From Streptomyces sp. L-9-10 (lineage in GTDB: Bacteria; Actinomycetota; Actinomycetes; Streptomycetales; Streptomycetaceae), in the NCBI RefSeq assembly GCF_004151105.1, contig NZ_PHRF01000120.1:1-64000 (forward strand): a DNA stretch of 64,000 nucleotides, given 5' to 3'. The notes below the pieces were generated by a model. The model had not been told where the DNA came from and made no database searches. It worked only from the letters and a program-made list of their open reading frames with translations. The position numbers and the translations under genes were made by a program. Shown piece after piece: positions 61,711 through 64,000 of this stretch; within the stretch, counting starts at the first letter, position 1; each line of letters begins with the position of its first letter.

Positions 61711-62074
61711 CGCGCGGCACCGCTATCTGACCGGCCACCCCGAACTGCTCGTCTCCCGTTACGAACTGGCCCTCGAAGCCACTCGCCGACCGGAGCTGCG
61801 GGCCTTCTACGACGCGATGGGGCAGCGCTTCCGCGAGCCGATGGTCGCGATGATGACGGCGGCGGGCTCCGCCGAGCCCGAGCGGCACGCGCTGTCGCTG
61901 GTGGCCTGGTGCGAGGGGCTGATGTTCTCCTGCGCGGCGGGCTCGTACCACGATTCCGTGCCCTCCCTGGAGGCGCTGCGCCTCGGATTCGGCGAGCTGC
62001 TGCGCGGAATGCCCGGAACTCCGGACGAGGACCGGCCCGCCCCTGACGGGTCCCGGTCCGCCCCGGAGGAATAA
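61580..62074 (+). pseudogene. Truncated TetR-family regulator (C-terminal domain only)
   Basis: The frame from about 61705 reads RHRYLTGHPELLVSRYELALEATRRPELRAFYDAMGQRF..., a TetR C-terminal ligand domain of the class with WCEGLMFSCAAGSYHD. The DNA-binding helix-turn-helix is missing, and the preceding codons (61580-61700) look like non-coding filler in this frame. The protein would therefore lack DNA binding. Probably a deletion or rearrangement removed the first 80 or so residues. Confidence 0.65.
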
Positions 62075-62115
62075 GCCCTCGCCACATCGGCGGGTCGTCC
62101 ATGAGGATGTCGGTC

Positions 62116-62646
62116 ATGACACTCACCGAGGCCACGCCCGAACGCACCGAGCCCTCTCCCCTCGCCGGCGAACGCGAGATGCTGGAGGGCTGGCTCGACT
62201 ACCACCGCGAGACCCTCGCCCAGAAGTGCTCAGGACTGGACGGGAAACAGCTCAAGGAGGCGTCCGTTCCGCCCTCCGATCTGACCCTGCTCGGTCTGGT
62301 ACGGCACATGGCCGAGGTGGAGCGCGGCTGGTTCCGCAACCGGCTGGCCGACGAGCGAGCCGCGCCGATCTACTTCACCGACGCCGACCCGGACGGCGAC
62401 TTCCACGCCGGGGAGACCGACACCTGGGAGGAGGCGCACACCACCTGGCGCGCCGAGATCGCCCACGCCCGCGAACTGGCCGCGCCGCACTCCCTCGACG
62501 CTCTCGGCGCCGGACCGCCCAGCCGGGACACCGGCGACCCGTTCACCCTCCGCTGGATCTACACCCACATGATCGAGGAGTACGCCCGGCACAACGGCCA
62601 CGCCGATCTTCTCCGCGAGCGGATCGACGGCGCGACGGGCGACTGA
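62116..62646 (+). CDS. DinB/DUF664 family protein
   Basis: 176 residues from the ATG at 62116. DinB-like four-helix bundle: EREMLEGWLDYHRETLAQKCSGLDGKQL, SDLTLLGLVRHMAEVERGWF, and a final YTHMIEEYARHNGHADLLRERIDG. The three histidines (RHMAEVE, THMIEE, RHNGH) fit the metal site of the DinB/YfiT superfamily, many of which use mycothiol or bacillithiol. Probably a thiol-dependent S-transferase or hydrolase; substrate unknown. Confidence 0.88.
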   Translation: MTLTEATPERTEPSPLAGEREMLEGWLDYHRETLAQKCSGLDGKQLKEASVPPSDLTLLGLVRHMAEVERGWFRNRLADERAAPIYFTDADPDGDFHAGETDTWEEAHTTWRAEIAHARELAAPHSLDALGAGPPSRDTGDPFTLRWIYTHMIEEYARHNGHADLLRERIDGATGD

Positions 62647-62802
62647 CCGATCGCTCAGCCGCTCGGCCGCGCCGTCGGCTGACGGGCCGCTCGGCCGGCT
62701 GACCCGGCCGAGCGAGCGGCGAGCGGGCCCGGCGTCACCCGTCCGGGCCAATCCGCGCTCTTCCGCTCCCCAACAGCGCCCCCAACCAGCAGAGTTGCCC
62801 GG

Positions 62803-63306
62803 GTGCACCGAACCAACCGAACGAGAAGCGCGGCGATGATCCTGATGGGGGTGGCGGTCACCGCCGTCTCCGGATGCGTGGCCGTGGAGCCGCATCCCTC
62901 GCCCGGTCCCTCGCCGCGCCCGGAGACGAGCAGCGGCATCCAGGGCCCGGGAGCGCCTGAGCCGCTGATCATCGAGGCCCCGGCCAAGGAAGCGCTGGAG
63001 GCGGCCGTCCCCCCGCCGGCCCCGGGGGCGGCTCCACGCTCCTCCGCCGGGGCCCGCCCGCCGGCCCAGGACGGATCGGCGGGCCGTGACCGGCCGGCGG
63101 GCCAGGACCGGACGAAGGGCCCCGAGCGGCCCCCGGCCGCGTCCCGGCCGGAGCGGCGGGCCCAGGACCACCCCGAGGAACGGCGTCATTCGGCGCCGTC
63201 GTCCGCACCGTCCATCGCCGATGTCTGCGCCCTCGGCGAGAGGTACGGCAAGTGGCCGGAGGACAGCCCCCAAGCTCGCATCTGCCGTGACACGTACGGC
63301 GATTGA
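62803..63306 (+). CDS. Small predicted lipoprotein
   Basis: 167 residues with a GTG start. N-terminal basic stretch VHRTNRTRSAAM, hydrophobic helix, and lipobox AVSGC (Cys at about 25), followed by a long Pro/Ala/Ser-rich linker and a short folded-looking end (SIADVCALGERYGKWPEDSPQARICRDTYG with two Cys). Exported and lipid-anchored on the outer face of the membrane. The C-terminal motif resembles small Streptomyces lipoproteins of unknown role. Confidence 0.75.
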   Translation: MHRTNRTRSAAMILMGVAVTAVSGCVAVEPHPSPGPSPRPETSSGIQGPGAPEPLIIEAPAKEALEAAVPPPAPGAAPRSSAGARPPAQDGSAGRDRPAGQDRTKGPERPPAASRPERRAQDHPEERRHSAPSSAPSIADVCALGERYGKWPEDSPQARICRDTYGD

Positions 63307-63375
63307 ACGGCCCCCATACGCAACCCCGAGGACGCAACCCCGACGCCCGACGCCTACCCCGCGCCGCACCCGCTG

Positions 63376-63978
63376 TCACCGTCCGCGCAACAGCCGCTCC
63401 AGCCGGTCGATCCCTGCCCGGACCCCGTTCACGTCCCCCTCGTGCCCCAAGGCGTCCGCCGCGTCACGCGCCCGGTCCAGATGGAGCCGCGCCGCCTCCG
63501 GCCGCTGGAGCTTCAGATAGTCGGCGGCGAGATTGAGGTGGAGCGACGGATAGAAGGCCCGTACGACCGATGAGGCCCCGGGCACCCCCTCCCGGGCCTC
63601 AGCCAACCGGTCACCGCCGGTCCCGCCGTCGTCCCCCCGGTCACCGCCGGTCCCACCGTCGTCCGCGCCGTCGTCCCCCCGGTCGCCATCCGCCCGGCCA
63701 CCCGCCCGGTCACCGGTCGCCGGCTCCTCCCCCAGCCCGGCAGCGGCTGTCAGCGCCCTCAGGTCCCAGGCCAGTTCATCGCCCGGGTCGTCCTGCGTAT
63801 CCGCCATGTAGTGCGCGAGGGCGCAGCGGTGGAACGCGTCGCCCGCCTCCCCCAGCTCCGTCCAGAGCTCACCGAACCGGTTGCGTGCCTCCTCGCGGTC
63901 GCCGCCGTGGAGAAGCATGACCGCCTGCCCGATCCTGGTCATGACGGCGTCCTCCGACGCCTCCTGCCGCTCCCTCAC
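63376..63978 (-). CDS. TPR-like protein with Asp/Gly-rich insertion
   Basis: 200 residues from the GTG at 63978 (ggagg 8 bases ahead), complete within the window. It has helical tetratricopeptide-like repeats (MTRIGQAVMLLHGGDREEARNRFGELWTEL, LNLAADYLKLQRPEAARLHLDRARDAADAL). Between them (about 90-125) is a repeat-encoded GDDGGTGGDR stretch. Proteins of this type are common in actinobacteria and usually bind partner proteins. Function unknown. Confidence 0.75.
   Translation of the reverse strand: MRERQEASEDAVMTRIGQAVMLLHGGDREEARNRFGELWTELGEAGDAFHRCALAHYMADTQDDPGDELAWDLRALTAAAGLGEEPATGDRAGGRADGDRGDDGADDGGTGGDRGDDGGTGGDRLAEAREGVPGASSVVRAFYPSLHLNLAADYLKLQRPEAARLHLDRARDAADALGHEGDVNGVRAGIDRLERLLRGR
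63606..63700 (-). repeat. In-frame tandem repeat in the TPR-protein gene
   Basis: Two near-identical blocks of about 33 bases ('ggtcaccgccggtcc...cgtcgtcccc') followed by a third partial copy, coding for a GDDGGTGGDR-like segment. Confidence 0.65.
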
Positions 63979-64000
63979 TACCGCCGCCTCCGCATGCCGT

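Overview
The window is high-GC actinobacterial DNA, almost certainly Streptomyces. The evidence is strong G/C third-position codon use, frequent GTG starts, probable leaderless promoters, a complete 'conservon' (histidine-kinase-like ATPase, roadblock, DUF742, GTPase, P450), a divergent EF-Tu of the tuf3 type, and TTA (bldA-type) leucine codons confined to a few genes. No rRNA, tRNA or CRISPR array was seen.

Region 1 (1-10.9 kb) is the edge of a nonribosomal peptide locus. An NRPS gene starting directly with an adenylation domain runs off the left end. Just upstream, on the same strand, is a 451-aa penicillin-binding-protein-type protein that fits the SurE class of trans-acting peptide cyclases/thioesterases. 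MbtH, an alpha/beta hydrolase, a CoA-acylating-type aldehyde dehydrogenase, a GntR/ABC-exporter operon and a DUF1648/DUF5808 membrane protein follow. The first of two paralogous ArsR-type regulators sits here too.

Region 2 (11.2-17.7 kb) is a compact, probably undescribed azol(in)e RiPP locus, and is the best candidate for a new system. It contains the second ArsR-type regulator (with a TTA codon), a 58-aa candidate precursor, a translationally coupled 801-aa fused cyclodehydratase (leader-binding + ThiF-like + YcaO), a NarL-type two-component system, and, facing them, a 213-aa protein resembling only the N-terminal half of SagB-type azoline oxidases. There is no recognisable oxidase domain, dehydratase, protease or exporter in this stretch.

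Region 3 (17.9-47.4 kb) is mostly core-like: a CoA-binding protein; a PanE-like reductase with divergent TetR; an XRE-cupin regulator with a YbaK-like deacylase; the conservon with two P450s (one lacking the ExxR arginine); gamma-carbonic anhydrase; DedA; a thioesterase; an MFS transporter; a spermidine-synthase-like protein; EF-Tu3; a TVP38 protein; 3-hydroxyisobutyryl-CoA hydrolase; MeaB with both methylmalonyl-CoA mutase subunits; UppP; a trypsin-STAND-propeller protein broken by a frameshift; and a LOG-family protein.

Region 4 (47.7-64 kb) holds a small biosynthetic locus (PPOX-fold protein, stand-alone A-T-reductase NRPS, convergent P450). It is followed by a hydroxyproline-catabolic operon: D-hydroxyproline dehydrogenase-like flavoprotein, [2Fe-2S] subunit, a second flavoprotein fused in frame to a DapA-like deaminase, and a frameshifted 4-hydroxyproline epimerase. 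The remainder is a SnoaL-like protein, apolipoprotein N-acyltransferase, a Gfo/Idh/MocA oxidoreductase, a truncated TetR, a DinB-like protein, a lipoprotein and a TPR protein. Several coding sequences carry short in-frame tandem repeats (8.6, 52.6, 56.4 and 63.6 kb).
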